From the NCBI GenBank assembly GCA_024685995.1, contig JAIBDY010000018.1, forward strand, positions 1 to 42,506: DNA of 42,506 bases. Direction: 5' to 3'. The stretch is from Piscirickettsiaceae bacterium (GTDB taxonomy: Bacteria; Pseudomonadota; Gammaproteobacteria; Nitrosococcales; Methylophagaceae). The stretch's first letter is position 1, and every line of letters starts with the position of its first letter. Both the position numbers and the translations under genes were made by a program. Positions 34,510 to 42,464 of the stretch are shown here, in pieces. Below the pieces are notes generated by a model. That model saw only the letters and a program-made list of their open reading frames with translations, searched no databases and had not been told where the DNA came from.

Positions 34510-35955
34510 ATGACGGAGTCTGTGGCGCCTACGACAGAGCCTAGCTATATTACAAAATTGGCGCTTAATGCCGCCCCTTTTAATAATAAAGTCGAGTTGG
34601 CGCTTTACTTCGGCGGCGGTCAGGCAGGGCATCGATTAAACTTGCTGTTACATCTTGTTAGAGCGAGCGACAAAGTGGTTAATTTGGTCGCAGAACAAGG
34701 CTATGGTAAATCAACTTTATTAAGTCAACTTCAACAGCGTACAGGCGATGAGATCAGACTATGTTTTATAGACGCTGAACAGCACGCTGATATTACCGCT
34801 ATGTTGGGCCAATGCCTTGTTAGCCTAGGCGTTAGTCAAGATGAGATTCGCTCGGCTGACGATCCCATAGCGGTACTGAAAACGCGGCTAGCGCAATTAC
34901 GACGTCTTAGTATTACGCCTGTTATCTTGATCGATAATGGAGAATTACTGTCAGAAGATTTGAGGGGAGAGATTGATAGCTGGCTTTCGTGGCAAGCTGA
35001 TCAAGGCTTCTTGTTACAAGCGGTTATCACGTCGAAAACACCCTTGTTATTATCGGGATCAGTTCAAGCGCGATTACAAACCGTGACCTTGCCAGCGCTT
35101 TCTGAAACGGAAGTCCCAGCGTACTTATTGCATCGTTTGAACAGCGTTGGCTACCACGGCGAAACGCCTTTTATAGAAAAAGACATAAAGCGTATTTTCC
35201 AACAATCTTCTGGAAATCCGGCGATTGTTAATGCGTTGGCGCATCAACAGTTACTGGGTGTGAAACCCGTGTCGCGCTCATCGACACTGCTAGACCTAGC
35301 CGCAATACGCTATTTAAGACGTTGGACTGGGCTGGGCATTGTGGTGTTAACGTTGGCGTTGTTATTGGTCTTTCAAGAGACCATTAACCAATGGTTGACA
35401 TCTGATGAGACAAAACGAGCCATCGACGACACGACAGTCATTATTGAAACGGAAGAAGCAATGCCTACCGTGGTGACAAAAGAGCAAGCACAGCGTACAG
35501 AGCTGGCAGCGTTAATCGCCGAACTACCAGGTCCGGAGGAAATTGAACCGCTCAAGCCGATTGAATCAGTGGTTAAGCCGCTAGTGCGTCCGGTTCAAAA
35601 AGACAATATCCCTGCTATCGCCGCGCCGGTGAAAATGACGCCGATCACCTTTAATCAAGATTGGGTGATGCAACAAGCTGCGACAGATTATACTTTTCAA
35701 TTGATGGGCTCATGGGAGCAGGAAGAGGTATACAGCTTTATTGAGCAGTATGCATTGGTCGGCGATGTGGCTGTGTTTGAGAGTATGAGACAAGGACGGG
35801 TGTGGCATGTGTTGGTCTATGGTGCTTTTAAAGACAAACAAACAGCGTTAAAAGCGAGCGCAGAATGGCCAACCCCTTTGAATACGTTGCCATCATGGTT
35901 ACGCCGTTTTGATAGCGTACAGCAGCAAATTAAAAATAAGGCTGTAATTGAGTAA
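34510..35955 (+). CDS. damX: DamX-like AAA ATPase with C-terminal SPOR domain
   Basis: The 481-residue protein has an N-terminal AAA/ExeA-like ATPase domain (Walker A AEQGYGKST, 61-69; Walker B VILIDNGELL, about 138-147), one membrane segment (about 273-289), a Pro- and Glu-rich linker, and a SPOR domain (about 398-475, YTFQLMGSWEQEEVYSFI...) for binding septal peptidoglycan. Walker B has Asn where Glu is usual. The order aroK-aroB-damX is conserved in gammaproteobacteria, but no dam gene follows. Its last 26 bases overlap the end of the convergent decarboxylase gene. Confidence 0.88.
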   Translation: MTESVAPTTEPSYITKLALNAAPFNNKVELALYFGGGQAGHRLNLLLHLVRASDKVVNLVAEQGYGKSTLLSQLQQRTGDEIRLCFIDAEQHADITAMLGQCLVSLGVSQDEIRSADDPIAVLKTRLAQLRRLSITPVILIDNGELLSEDLRGEIDSWLSWQADQGFLLQAVITSKTPLLLSGSVQARLQTVTLPALSETEVPAYLLHRLNSVGYHGETPFIEKDIKRIFQQSSGNPAIVNALAHQQLLGVKPVSRSSTLLDLAAIRYLRRWTGLGIVVLTLALLLVFQETINQWLTSDETKRAIDDTTVIIETEEAMPTVVTKEQAQRTELAALIAELPGPEEIEPLKPIESVVKPLVRPVQKDNIPAIAAPVKMTPITFNQDWVMQQAATDYTFQLMGSWEQEEVYSFIEQYALVGDVAVFESMRQGRVWHVLVYGAFKDKQTALKASAEWPTPLNTLPSWLRRFDSVQQQIKNKAVIE

Positions 35956-37129
35956 TCAAGGCATCTGCACGGACTAACGTACTCGTGAAAACAACCCTAT
36001 AAACAGCCCTGTCAGCGCGCTTGGCTTGAGATAACATGCCCAATGCGACTAGCTTGGACAAATCTTGAGTGGTTTCGAAGCAGACAATGCCTGCGGGGGA
36101 GAGATAGTTAGGCCAAGTGGTATTGTCGCATAGCTGTTGTGAAAACTGCTTGGCTTGATCCAACGGTTCTCGGCACAATTGTTGTAAGACTTTGGTGCCA
36201 AGAGAAGAGACGGTATACCAGAGTGGCAAAAAGGCTTCTCCTCCTCGAGAGCCCGCAAAGCCAATGGTAGGTGATTGCTGGAGATAATCTGGCTCCATTG
36301 ACATCATCGACGGCATAGGGCGTTGATATAACAAAATGCTCGCGGGTTTCGGTTGCCCCCAGGCCTTATGAGGATCAAAACAGATGGAATCAGCTTTGGC
36401 AAAGTGTTGGCCAAAAAGAGATTGGTATTCAGGTAATAGCCGAAGACTCCCTCCCCAAGCTGCATCAATATGACACCAAGCCTGGTGTTGTTGCGCAACT
36501 AAGATACAGTCATCTATAGCGTCGAACGATCCAGCAGAAGGCGTACCGGCGGTCGCAACGATAGCCATAGGAACATCAGCGAGACAAGCTGACCGTAATG
36601 TAGCGATATCCATTTGATCATTGTCATTACAAGGAATTGACCTGAGATCTAGCTCTAGTATTTGACAGGCTTTATTGATCGAGTAATGGGCAGCGTGCGA
36701 GGCGTAAACGATACGAGAGCTTGATATAGCTTGTTTTGCTTGCCAGAGCGCTTCTAGATTACCGTAGCTGCCACCGGCGGTGAAATGGCCATATTGTTGT
36801 GAAAATAGGCGACATAGCCAGTTGATCATTTGCTGCTCAATAGCCGCCAAAGTTGGATACAGCTCGGGTGATAGCAAGTTGCCATTGTGAAGGCCGGACA
36901 GGAGTTGTCCAAATAGACTTTGTGGTGAAACGACCGCGGTCATATGGGCAGCCCATGTCGATTGCTGGTGTAGCTCACCTTCTGCGAGTAGCTTTGCGAC
37001 TTGGCTTGCTAAGATCCTAGGATCTGCAGCCTGTTCAGCTGGCGTTATGTTGCTTGTCGATATGTTCTCTGTACTGTCGATCTGACTAAACTGTTCCAAC
37101 ATTTTGAGGGTATGGCTTAAACGATTCAT
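35930..37129 (-). CDS. PLP-dependent group II decarboxylase, MfnA-like (tyrosine or aspartate decarboxylase candidate)
   Basis: The 399-residue protein has the PLP lysine K255 in SICFDPHKAWGQP, Asp222 in HIDAAWGG, and ASHAAHYSINKA (about 143-154) with the cofactor-stacking His. In archaea the related MfnA decarboxylates tyrosine to tyramine for methanofuran and can also act on aspartate. The place here, last in an operon with MfnE-, MfnF- and ligase-like genes, suggests tyrosine, but substrate cannot be read from the sequence. It overlaps the kinase gene before it by four bases (ATGA) and the convergent damX by 26. Confidence 0.75.
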   Translation of the reverse strand: MNRLSHTLKMLEQFSQIDSTENISTSNITPAEQAADPRILASQVAKLLAEGELHQQSTWAAHMTAVVSPQSLFGQLLSGLHNGNLLSPELYPTLAAIEQQMINWLCRLFSQQYGHFTAGGSYGNLEALWQAKQAISSSRIVYASHAAHYSINKACQILELDLRSIPCNDNDQMDIATLRSACLADVPMAIVATAGTPSAGSFDAIDDCILVAQQHQAWCHIDAAWGGSLRLLPEYQSLFGQHFAKADSICFDPHKAWGQPKPASILLYQRPMPSMMSMEPDYLQQSPTIGFAGSRGGEAFLPLWYTVSSLGTKVLQQLCREPLDQAKQFSQQLCDNTTWPNYLSPAGIVCFETTQDLSKLVALGMLSQAKRADRAVYRVVFTSTLVRADALITQLQPYF

Positions 37130-37716
37130 GCTTGAAGTGGCTTGTTGGGCAAATCTAAGGTGAAGTGCTGATAATGCTTGGCGGCAATCACTTCTATAGG
37201 AATAGCTTGCTGCGCTGCCAATGCCGAAAAAGCATTATCAAGAAAGCCCATATTATTAAGTTCATTGATTGAAGTGATGTGTTGGGGCGGATTAGATTTA
37301 ATGAGGCTGAGTTTGTCGGCGGAGTATTGTTGGGCAAGCCAAAGGGCAAGACTGTCGGAGGTGATATCCCAATTCTGTGTGAGGTCGACTTGTTCTAAAA
37401 GTTGTTTATCTGGTAACCAAATTGTTAAAGGCGCATTCAGGCTTGCCGTCTCGGATGGCCACGAAAAAGTTTGGCAGTTCGGTAGCAAGCCTGAGAGTAG
37501 AAGGCCAAATTGTGCCATCGCTAAAATGGCCATATAGTGGGCATGATGATCGTCGAAGCCGTGCGTTGACTGTGCTTCCCGGACTTGATCGGCAAAAGGC
37601 CCACCACCGGGGACAATGACAATCTTTTGCCGTTGGGCATGATATTGCAACGTTGTTAGCCAGTGTTTTAGCTCTGGCGCTGAGTATAGACTGCCGCCAA
37701 ACTTTACAATGATCAT
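37126..37716 (-). CDS. Amino-acid-kinase superfamily protein, MfnE-like
   Basis: The 196-residue protein starts MIIVKFGGSL with the kinase Gly loop, then IVIVPGGGPFADQVR (about residues 33-47) and DITSDSLALWLAQ (about 137-149) for phosphate and nucleotide binding. It is shorter than aspartokinase or glutamate kinase (about 260 or more) and lacks their regulatory domains. In Methanocaldococcus a small kinase of this superfamily, MfnE, makes aminomethylfuran diphosphate for methanofuran. Assignment here rests on fold, size and neighbours. It follows pabB by four bases. Confidence 0.72.
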   Translation of the reverse strand: MIIVKFGGSLYSAPELKHWLTTLQYHAQRQKIVIVPGGGPFADQVREAQSTHGFDDHHAHYMAILAMAQFGLLLSGLLPNCQTFSWPSETASLNAPLTIWLPDKQLLEQVDLTQNWDITSDSLALWLAQQYSADKLSLIKSNPPQHITSINELNNMGFLDNAFSALAAQQAIPIEVIAAKHYQHFTLDLPNKPLQA

Positions 37717-37720
37717 AGCC

Positions 37721-39112
37721 TTAGCGTAATTGCTCTAATAAGCTTAACAAAGCTGCAGCTTTATCATGTACTTCTTGATATTCATCTTCCATATTTGAGT
37801 CTGCAACAATGCCGCCGCCAGCCCAAAGGCGCAATTTGTGCCGGTTGTAGACTAGGGTTCGAATCAGAATATTACTGTCCATATTGCCATCAAAACCAAT
37901 ATAAGCCATGCTGCCACAGTAGGCGCCGCGACGCTCAGGTTCAAGTTCTTCGATGATTTCCATTGCTCTCAATTTTGGTGCACCAGTGATCGAGCCTCCT
38001 GGGAAGCAGGCGCGTAGGAGAGACAGGGCGTTTTGTTGCTCGGCTAAGTGGCCGGTAATCGTGCTGACCAAGTGATGAACGGTAGCAAAAGATTCTAAGG
38101 CAAAAGGTTTGGGTACCTTAATCGATCCTGGCTCGCAGACCTTACCTAGATCATTGCGTAATAGGTCGACGATCATCAAGTTTTCCGCTCGGTCTTTAAT
38201 GCTGCGGCTTAATTCATCGGCTAAGGCTTGATCTCGGCTGGAATCGCTGAGATCGCGTCGTCTTGTCCCTTTTATGGGTTTGGTTTCAACGCGTCGATTA
38301 TGAACCTTTAACAGTCGTTCCGGTGATGAGCTGAGTATGGTGAGCTCTGGAGTGCTAAAGAAAGCGGAGAAAGGGGCGGCATTTTGCTGACGTAATAAAG
38401 TGTAAGCATGCCATGGGTCACCGTCGGCATGCACTTCAAAGCGTTTTGCTAGATTAACTTGGTAGCAATCGCCTTCATGGATGTAACGTTTAATTTTGTT
38501 AAAAGCAACTTGATAATGTTCAAAGTCTAACTCGCTACTTATGATGCCTGAGACTGTCATTTTTGCTGGCGGGGAGTGTGATTTTGACGCGCTAATTAGG
38601 TCGAGTAGCTTTGACCATTGTTGTTGTGTTTCTGGATCTAGTCCATAACTGGCTAAATAAGTTTGTTGCAGTTTATGATCGGTAATGATCGCCCAATCGT
38701 AAAGACCGACGAGCATATGCGCGGTATGTTCATTATCGACAGCAATATTAGGTAATTGCTCTATTCGTCGTCCTAGATCGTAGGCGAAATGACCGATGGC
38801 GCCACCACAAAAAGGCAAGCTTGTCATTTGTTGTAGTGGAAATTTCTCGAATTGTTGTTGTAATAGCTGAAAGGGGTCTTGTTCAGAGCTGACTTGTTCC
38901 CCTGAGCGGTGTTTGATGATCGTTTGCGTATCGGTAGCTCTTAGAGTGACAAAAGGATCTGCGGCCATAATGTCATAGCGGTTATCTTGGGTGCTATTTT
39001 GGGTGCTGTCTAGTAGTACGGGCCAAGGCAAGTGGCGAATACGCTCGAAATAGTGGCGACTATCGGCCTGATAAGGCAGCTGTTGATAAAAGGGAGGTAG
39101 AGTAGGTGACAT
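37721..39112 (-). CDS. pabB: Aminodeoxychorismate synthase component I
   Basis: The 463-residue chorismate-binding enzyme aminates chorismate on the way to p-aminobenzoate. The motif PIKGT, with the Lys that marks PabB rather than anthranilate synthase (PIAGT), lies in KPIKGTRRRDLSDSS. ENLMIVDLLRNDLG, FATVHHLVSTI, FPGGSITGAPK and GAYCGSMAYIG complete the active site. p-Aminobenzoate feeds both folate and tetrahydromethanopterin; pabB genes occur in methanopterin clusters of other methylotrophs. No pabA or pabC is adjacent. It starts ten bases after the MfnF-like gene. Confidence 0.92.
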   Translation of the reverse strand: MSPTLPPFYQQLPYQADSRHYFERIRHLPWPVLLDSTQNSTQDNRYDIMAADPFVTLRATDTQTIIKHRSGEQVSSEQDPFQLLQQQFEKFPLQQMTSLPFCGGAIGHFAYDLGRRIEQLPNIAVDNEHTAHMLVGLYDWAIITDHKLQQTYLASYGLDPETQQQWSKLLDLISASKSHSPPAKMTVSGIISSELDFEHYQVAFNKIKRYIHEGDCYQVNLAKRFEVHADGDPWHAYTLLRQQNAAPFSAFFSTPELTILSSSPERLLKVHNRRVETKPIKGTRRRDLSDSSRDQALADELSRSIKDRAENLMIVDLLRNDLGKVCEPGSIKVPKPFALESFATVHHLVSTITGHLAEQQNALSLLRACFPGGSITGAPKLRAMEIIEELEPERRGAYCGSMAYIGFDGNMDSNILIRTLVYNRHKLRLWAGGGIVADSNMEDEYQEVHDKAAALLSLLEQLR

Positions 39113-39122
39113 GGCAGCTATT

Positions 39123-40169
39123 TTACGACAACTGATGCCAAGCTAGAAGTGCGACAGCGACTGCAGGTGCATGATCGGCGGCATGGCTTGAGCAGGGAGT
39201 CGTTAATTCACTAAAGTCGATATAATCTCTATTGAGTTGCATAGCGCACTGTTTGACCATAAAACGGCCTATCCCAGCGCCTATTATTGGTGCATCTGAG
39301 GTGATTGCTACTTGAGCGGCCAGTACAGTCTCACAAGCCGTACGTAATTGTGCTATTTGTTGTTGGCCAAACCATTGCGCAAGCTGTACCCATTGTGCCA
39401 TAGGATGGGCGATGGCATCGGTACCAAGGAGACGGGCTAGTCGGCGGGCACAGTCTTGTTTTTGCCAAGGTTGATTGTCGGCACTGCTATCGGAGATGGC
39501 GTTGGGTTGAAGTGCATCTAATAGACACCAACAGTCCGCGGTAGTGGCGAATACCTCGGCAGCAAGTCGGATATGTTTGTCATCGAAAGGGGCGTGATGT
39601 GCAATGGCGATTAACGGCGTTCTGATAGCACCGGCATAATGCAGTTCGCTATTGGCTTGACGCTCATAGTCTGACAAGGCATTCGGCACCGCTTGATTGT
39701 GGAGAATGGGGATAATATCGCTGGTTGTACTGCCGACATCAACGAATAAGCCTTGCTGAATGTGTTGGGCTGTAAAGACGGCACTGGCTTGCCAATTCCG
39801 TGAAGCGACGTGTTGCCATTTTTGCTTGGCTTCTACAGGGGGTAGCCAGCCAGCTTCACCAGCGTAAACCAGACACTGGTCGACAGGCGTAAATTGGGTG
39901 AAACAGTCGAGAATTGCTGCGACACCCGTTTGTCGATCAGTAAAGATATCCACTAGTTCACCAGTCATAGTAATGGCTGCAAGCGAGTGTGATGGGTCGA
40001 TATGCTGTTGGGCGGTCTTGATCGCGAGTTGTAAGTGCTCGATACCTTGCCAAAGTGGGCATGGGATCTCGATCGCCTGAATGAGGCGGCCTTGCCGATC
40101 ACATTGTGCTATTTTCAAGTGTGCACCACCGATATCCCAACCTGTTATGCCTGTTTGATGTGCGGTCAT
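39123..40169 (-). CDS. Hydantoinase/oxoprolinase-related protein of the H4MPT-linked C1 pathway, MfnF-like
   Basis: The 348-residue ASKHA-fold protein has a first phosphate loop TGWDIGGAHLKIA (9-21), ITMTGELVDIF (about 66-76), a second loop LFVDVGSTTSDIIPI (141-155) and an adenosine-type GAGIGRFMVKQ near the C-terminus. This is the family annotated as H4MPT-linked C1 transfer pathway protein; archaeal MfnF joins the furan diphosphate to glutamyl-tyramine. Function here is inferred from family and operon. The ATG overlaps the end of the ATP-grasp gene by four bases. Confidence 0.78.
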   Translation of the reverse strand: MTAHQTGITGWDIGGAHLKIAQCDRQGRLIQAIEIPCPLWQGIEHLQLAIKTAQQHIDPSHSLAAITMTGELVDIFTDRQTGVAAILDCFTQFTPVDQCLVYAGEAGWLPPVEAKQKWQHVASRNWQASAVFTAQHIQQGLFVDVGSTTSDIIPILHNQAVPNALSDYERQANSELHYAGAIRTPLIAIAHHAPFDDKHIRLAAEVFATTADCWCLLDALQPNAISDSSADNQPWQKQDCARRLARLLGTDAIAHPMAQWVQLAQWFGQQQIAQLRTACETVLAAQVAITSDAPIIGAGIGRFMVKQCAMQLNRDYIDFSELTTPCSSHAADHAPAVAVALLAWHQLS

Positions 40170-41191
40170 AGTGTTAACTCGACGGCTTTACGTTGGCTTA
40201 GTTTGGGTAACGCCTTGAGGCCGTGTTGGGCCATATTGAGTAGACGTGACATCGGGTTCAAGCCTAAAGAGCGACGAAGGGCAATATAGCTTGATGTGAG
40301 CCTTGGGTTAATGTCGATCACAAAAGCTGCGTTTTCCGTGAGTATGATATCGACACCCAGATGTCCCCATAGCCCGGGTATGGCGGCGTGTATTGTGCTT
40401 GCAAGCTGCTCTGCTTGTTCAAAACTAAATGGAATCGCGTCGGTAGTGTTGATGGTACAGCCCGCTAATTTTAATTGATGTTGCGATTGTATTATATGTT
40501 GTTGGTTAATAGCTAAGACTTCAATCTCGTTATCAGAGGCCAATAACGATAAGCTGGCGGCGCGACCTTCAAGATAAGGCTGAATAACGGCTTGCTTCAA
40601 AGTGGTTATGTCATAGTTCGATAAGCTGCGTTCGAGTGCCTCTGCGGTCTTAAAAGAGTATGTATCTATGCAACCTGCACCATGAAGTGGCTTAAGAATA
40701 TAACCCGAGGGGCTGACAAAACGATGGTTTGGCCAATGCTCGGCAAGCATGGTTTCAACAGTGGGAAGGCCGTGTTTAGAGAGGTGTTGATAACAGCGAT
40801 ATTTATTGCTGGTAAGTCGTATAGCCTTGGGTTGGCAACCCATAATGCGCTTGCCTTGATTCAATGCTTGTTGTTGCAAATCCGCCAAAATATCGTCGGT
40901 TTCCGGTGCTATAATCAGGACAGCATCACAATTTTTTAAACATTGTTGCCAATATTGGGCATAGTCACTAGCATTGCGGACGGTGTGGCATAGATGTCGA
41001 GGCTCACGGTCAAATAGTGCGCTTGTTGTGAGTCTGTGGTCACGTAAGGTGTTCAAAGTGAGATAATCGATATCAGCACAATCACGTAATACCGCGGCCA
41101 ACATTGCATTACCTTCATTGGCGAGACTGTTGGGTAGTGCTTGCTCAGATAGGGCGCCGCTCGTGATATGTTCGTAGATAAATAGTTTCAT
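40166..41191 (-). CDS. ATP-grasp ligase of the C1-cofactor operon, MfnD-like
   Basis: The start at 41191 (MKLFIYEHITSGA) matches the N-terminus expected of this family and gives 341 residues; the open frame extends 61 codons further but that part lies across the divergent gene and reads as non-coding. SNKYRCYQHLSKHGLPTVET opens the ATP-grasp fold, ILKPLHGAGCID is the nucleotide loop, and VIDINPRLTSSY carries the magnesium ligands. Archaeal MfnD is an ATP-grasp enzyme adding glutamate to tyramine; a glutamate ligase role on the furan or pterin cofactor is likely. It is the first gene of a five-gene minus-strand operon. Confidence 0.78.
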   Translation of the reverse strand: MKLFIYEHITSGALSEQALPNSLANEGNAMLAAVLRDCADIDYLTLNTLRDHRLTTSALFDREPRHLCHTVRNASDYAQYWQQCLKNCDAVLIIAPETDDILADLQQQALNQGKRIMGCQPKAIRLTSNKYRCYQHLSKHGLPTVETMLAEHWPNHRFVSPSGYILKPLHGAGCIDTYSFKTAEALERSLSNYDITTLKQAVIQPYLEGRAASLSLLASDNEIEVLAINQQHIIQSQHQLKLAGCTINTTDAIPFSFEQAEQLASTIHAAIPGLWGHLGVDIILTENAAFVIDINPRLTSSYIALRRSLGLNPMSRLLNMAQHGLKALPKLSQRKAVELTL

Positions 41192-41213
41192 TGATAAGCA
41201 GTAAGGGGTGCGA

Positions 41214-41900
41214 GTGGAAATTATACCGGTCATTGATTTAATGGGGGGAATTGTTGTGCATGCTAAGGCTGGTTTGCGTGATGAATATGCTGCTATTGAG
41301 TCAGTGCTCACGCCTTCAGCAGATCTACACGAGGTTGTCGCCGCAATGCAGGACCTTTTCCCTTTTAAAAGCATGTATATCGCTGATTTAGATGCGATAT
41401 TGGGTCAACCGTTAAACTTGCTGCAATATCAGCAACTGGTTGCGCGCTTTCCAAATATTGTTTTCTGGGTCGATGCGGGGATAACAACGCGTGACGATTG
41501 GATCACTTTGTCTGCGATTATCGGTCTTCGACCTGTGTTGGCGACTGAAAGCCTGCAAGATATTTCATTGTTACAACAAGTGCGCAAGGGCGTATTGTCT
41601 TTAGATTTTAAACAAGGCCAATTTTTGGGTGATGTGCGACTCTGGCACGAGACAAAACGCTGGCCGGAATACGTTATCGTGATGAATTTGGATTATGTTG
41701 GTGTCAACCAAGGTCCAGATATGATGTTATTGAAAGAGGTGCAGGCTAAAGCGCCGCAGCTTAAGGTTATAGTGGCTGGTGGGGTGAGGAGTGCTAAAGA
41801 TTTAAAGGTGCTTGAGGCTGAAGGTGTCAATGGTGTCTTGGTCGCGAGTGCTTTGCATGATGGCCGCTTGCGGGCCGAGCATTTGAAGCTATTTACTTAA
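41214..41900 (+). CDS. HisA/HisF-like TIM-barrel protein linked to the C1-cofactor cluster
   Basis: GTG 41214 is seven bases after TAAGG (41202-41206); a GTG at 41208 is too close to it. The 228-residue protein keeps HisA landmarks: Asp8 in IIPVIDLMGG, ADLDAI (57-62), Asp131 in LSLDFKQG, and the phosphate loops VAGGV (187-191) and GVLVASALHDG (207-217). The HisA substrate segment TDIxxDG is replaced by NLDYVGVNQG (159-168). No other histidine gene is near. A sugar- or furan-phosphate reaction in methanopterin or furan synthesis is plausible; true HisA activity is less likely. It is divergent from the ligase operon. Confidence 0.75.
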   Translation: MEIIPVIDLMGGIVVHAKAGLRDEYAAIESVLTPSADLHEVVAAMQDLFPFKSMYIADLDAILGQPLNLLQYQQLVARFPNIVFWVDAGITTRDDWITLSAIIGLRPVLATESLQDISLLQQVRKGVLSLDFKQGQFLGDVRLWHETKRWPEYVIVMNLDYVGVNQGPDMMLLKEVQAKAPQLKVIVAGGVRSAKDLKVLEAEGVNGVLVASALHDGRLRAEHLKLFT

Positions 41901-41935
41901 TTACACCGCCTTCAATCAAAGGCGGTGTAATTAAG
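41896..41935. terminator. Bidirectional terminator hairpin between the HisA-like gene and fae
   Basis: CTTAATTACACCGCCTT (41896-41912) and AAGGCGGTGTAATTAAG (41919-41935) form a perfect 17-bp stem with a 6-base loop between convergent genes. The AT-rich ends of the stem supply short T stretches on both strands. Confidence 0.82.
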
Positions 41936-41945
41936 CAGGTTAAAC

Positions 41946-42464
41946 TTAGCTAGCTGCGAATGGGTGCTCAGAAGCTTTATATTGAGCAACGACATCAGCG
42001 GCTTTTGGTTCACGAGCTACAGCGCGTTTGATTGATTCTTTAGTAGCACGGTAGTTCCAGTCTTGGATCTTTTGGTCGCTATCAGCAGTTGGAGAGATGA
42101 ATACACCAACACAGATAAAGCAATCATCGGCTTCGTTAGCTGGAATTGTGCCATCTTCAACACATTCCGCTACAGCTAACGCAACACCACGTTGGGCTGG
42201 GCCAAACATTTGAACGGCTTGCTTCATGTTTTTAATAGTGACTTTGTTGAACATAACAGTCGCTGGTTTTACCATTAAGTTCGGTGCAACAACAGCTAAT
42301 AAGCCGTTAACACCTTGTTTTTGGTCTGTTAAGGTACGGCAAAAAGCATCTTCCGCAGCTGAACCACGAGGGCCCATGATTAAGTCAATATGTGCAACGT
42401 TGTCTAGATCTCCATCTTCAATGACGAGAGATTCACCTACAAGTACGCGATCGATAACTGGCAT
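41946..42464 (-). CDS. fae: Formaldehyde-activating enzyme
   Basis: The 172-residue protein condenses formaldehyde with tetrahydromethanopterin to methylene-H4MPT in the cytoplasm, a central step of formaldehyde oxidation and detoxification in methylotrophs. [19 protein letters not shown] with the conserved His25, [34 protein letters not shown] and the C-terminal EPKAADVV...HPFAA match Fae along the whole length. AGGA (42473-42476) is eight bases upstream of the ATG. The promoter lies outside the window; the last 42 bases are AT-rich leader. Confidence 0.97.
   Translation of the reverse strand: MPVIDRVLVGESLVIEDGDLDNVAHIDLIMGPRGSAAEDAFCRTLTDQKQGVNGLLAVVAPNLMVKPATVMFNKVTIKNMKQAVQMFGPAQRGVALAVAECVEDGTIPANEADDCFICVGVFISPTADSDQKIQDWNYRATKESIKRAVAREPKAADVVAQYKASEHPFAAS

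Noticed and set aside
41192-41374. The 61-codon N-terminal extension of the ATP-grasp gene
   Set aside because: It is antisense to the start of the HisA-like gene, its translation is unlike any ATP-grasp N-terminus, and MKLFIYEHITSG at 41191 is a natural beginning.
41214-41900. Annotation as histidine biosynthesis gene hisA
   Set aside because: The substrate loop differs from HisA and no his genes are near; I keep it as HisA-like only.
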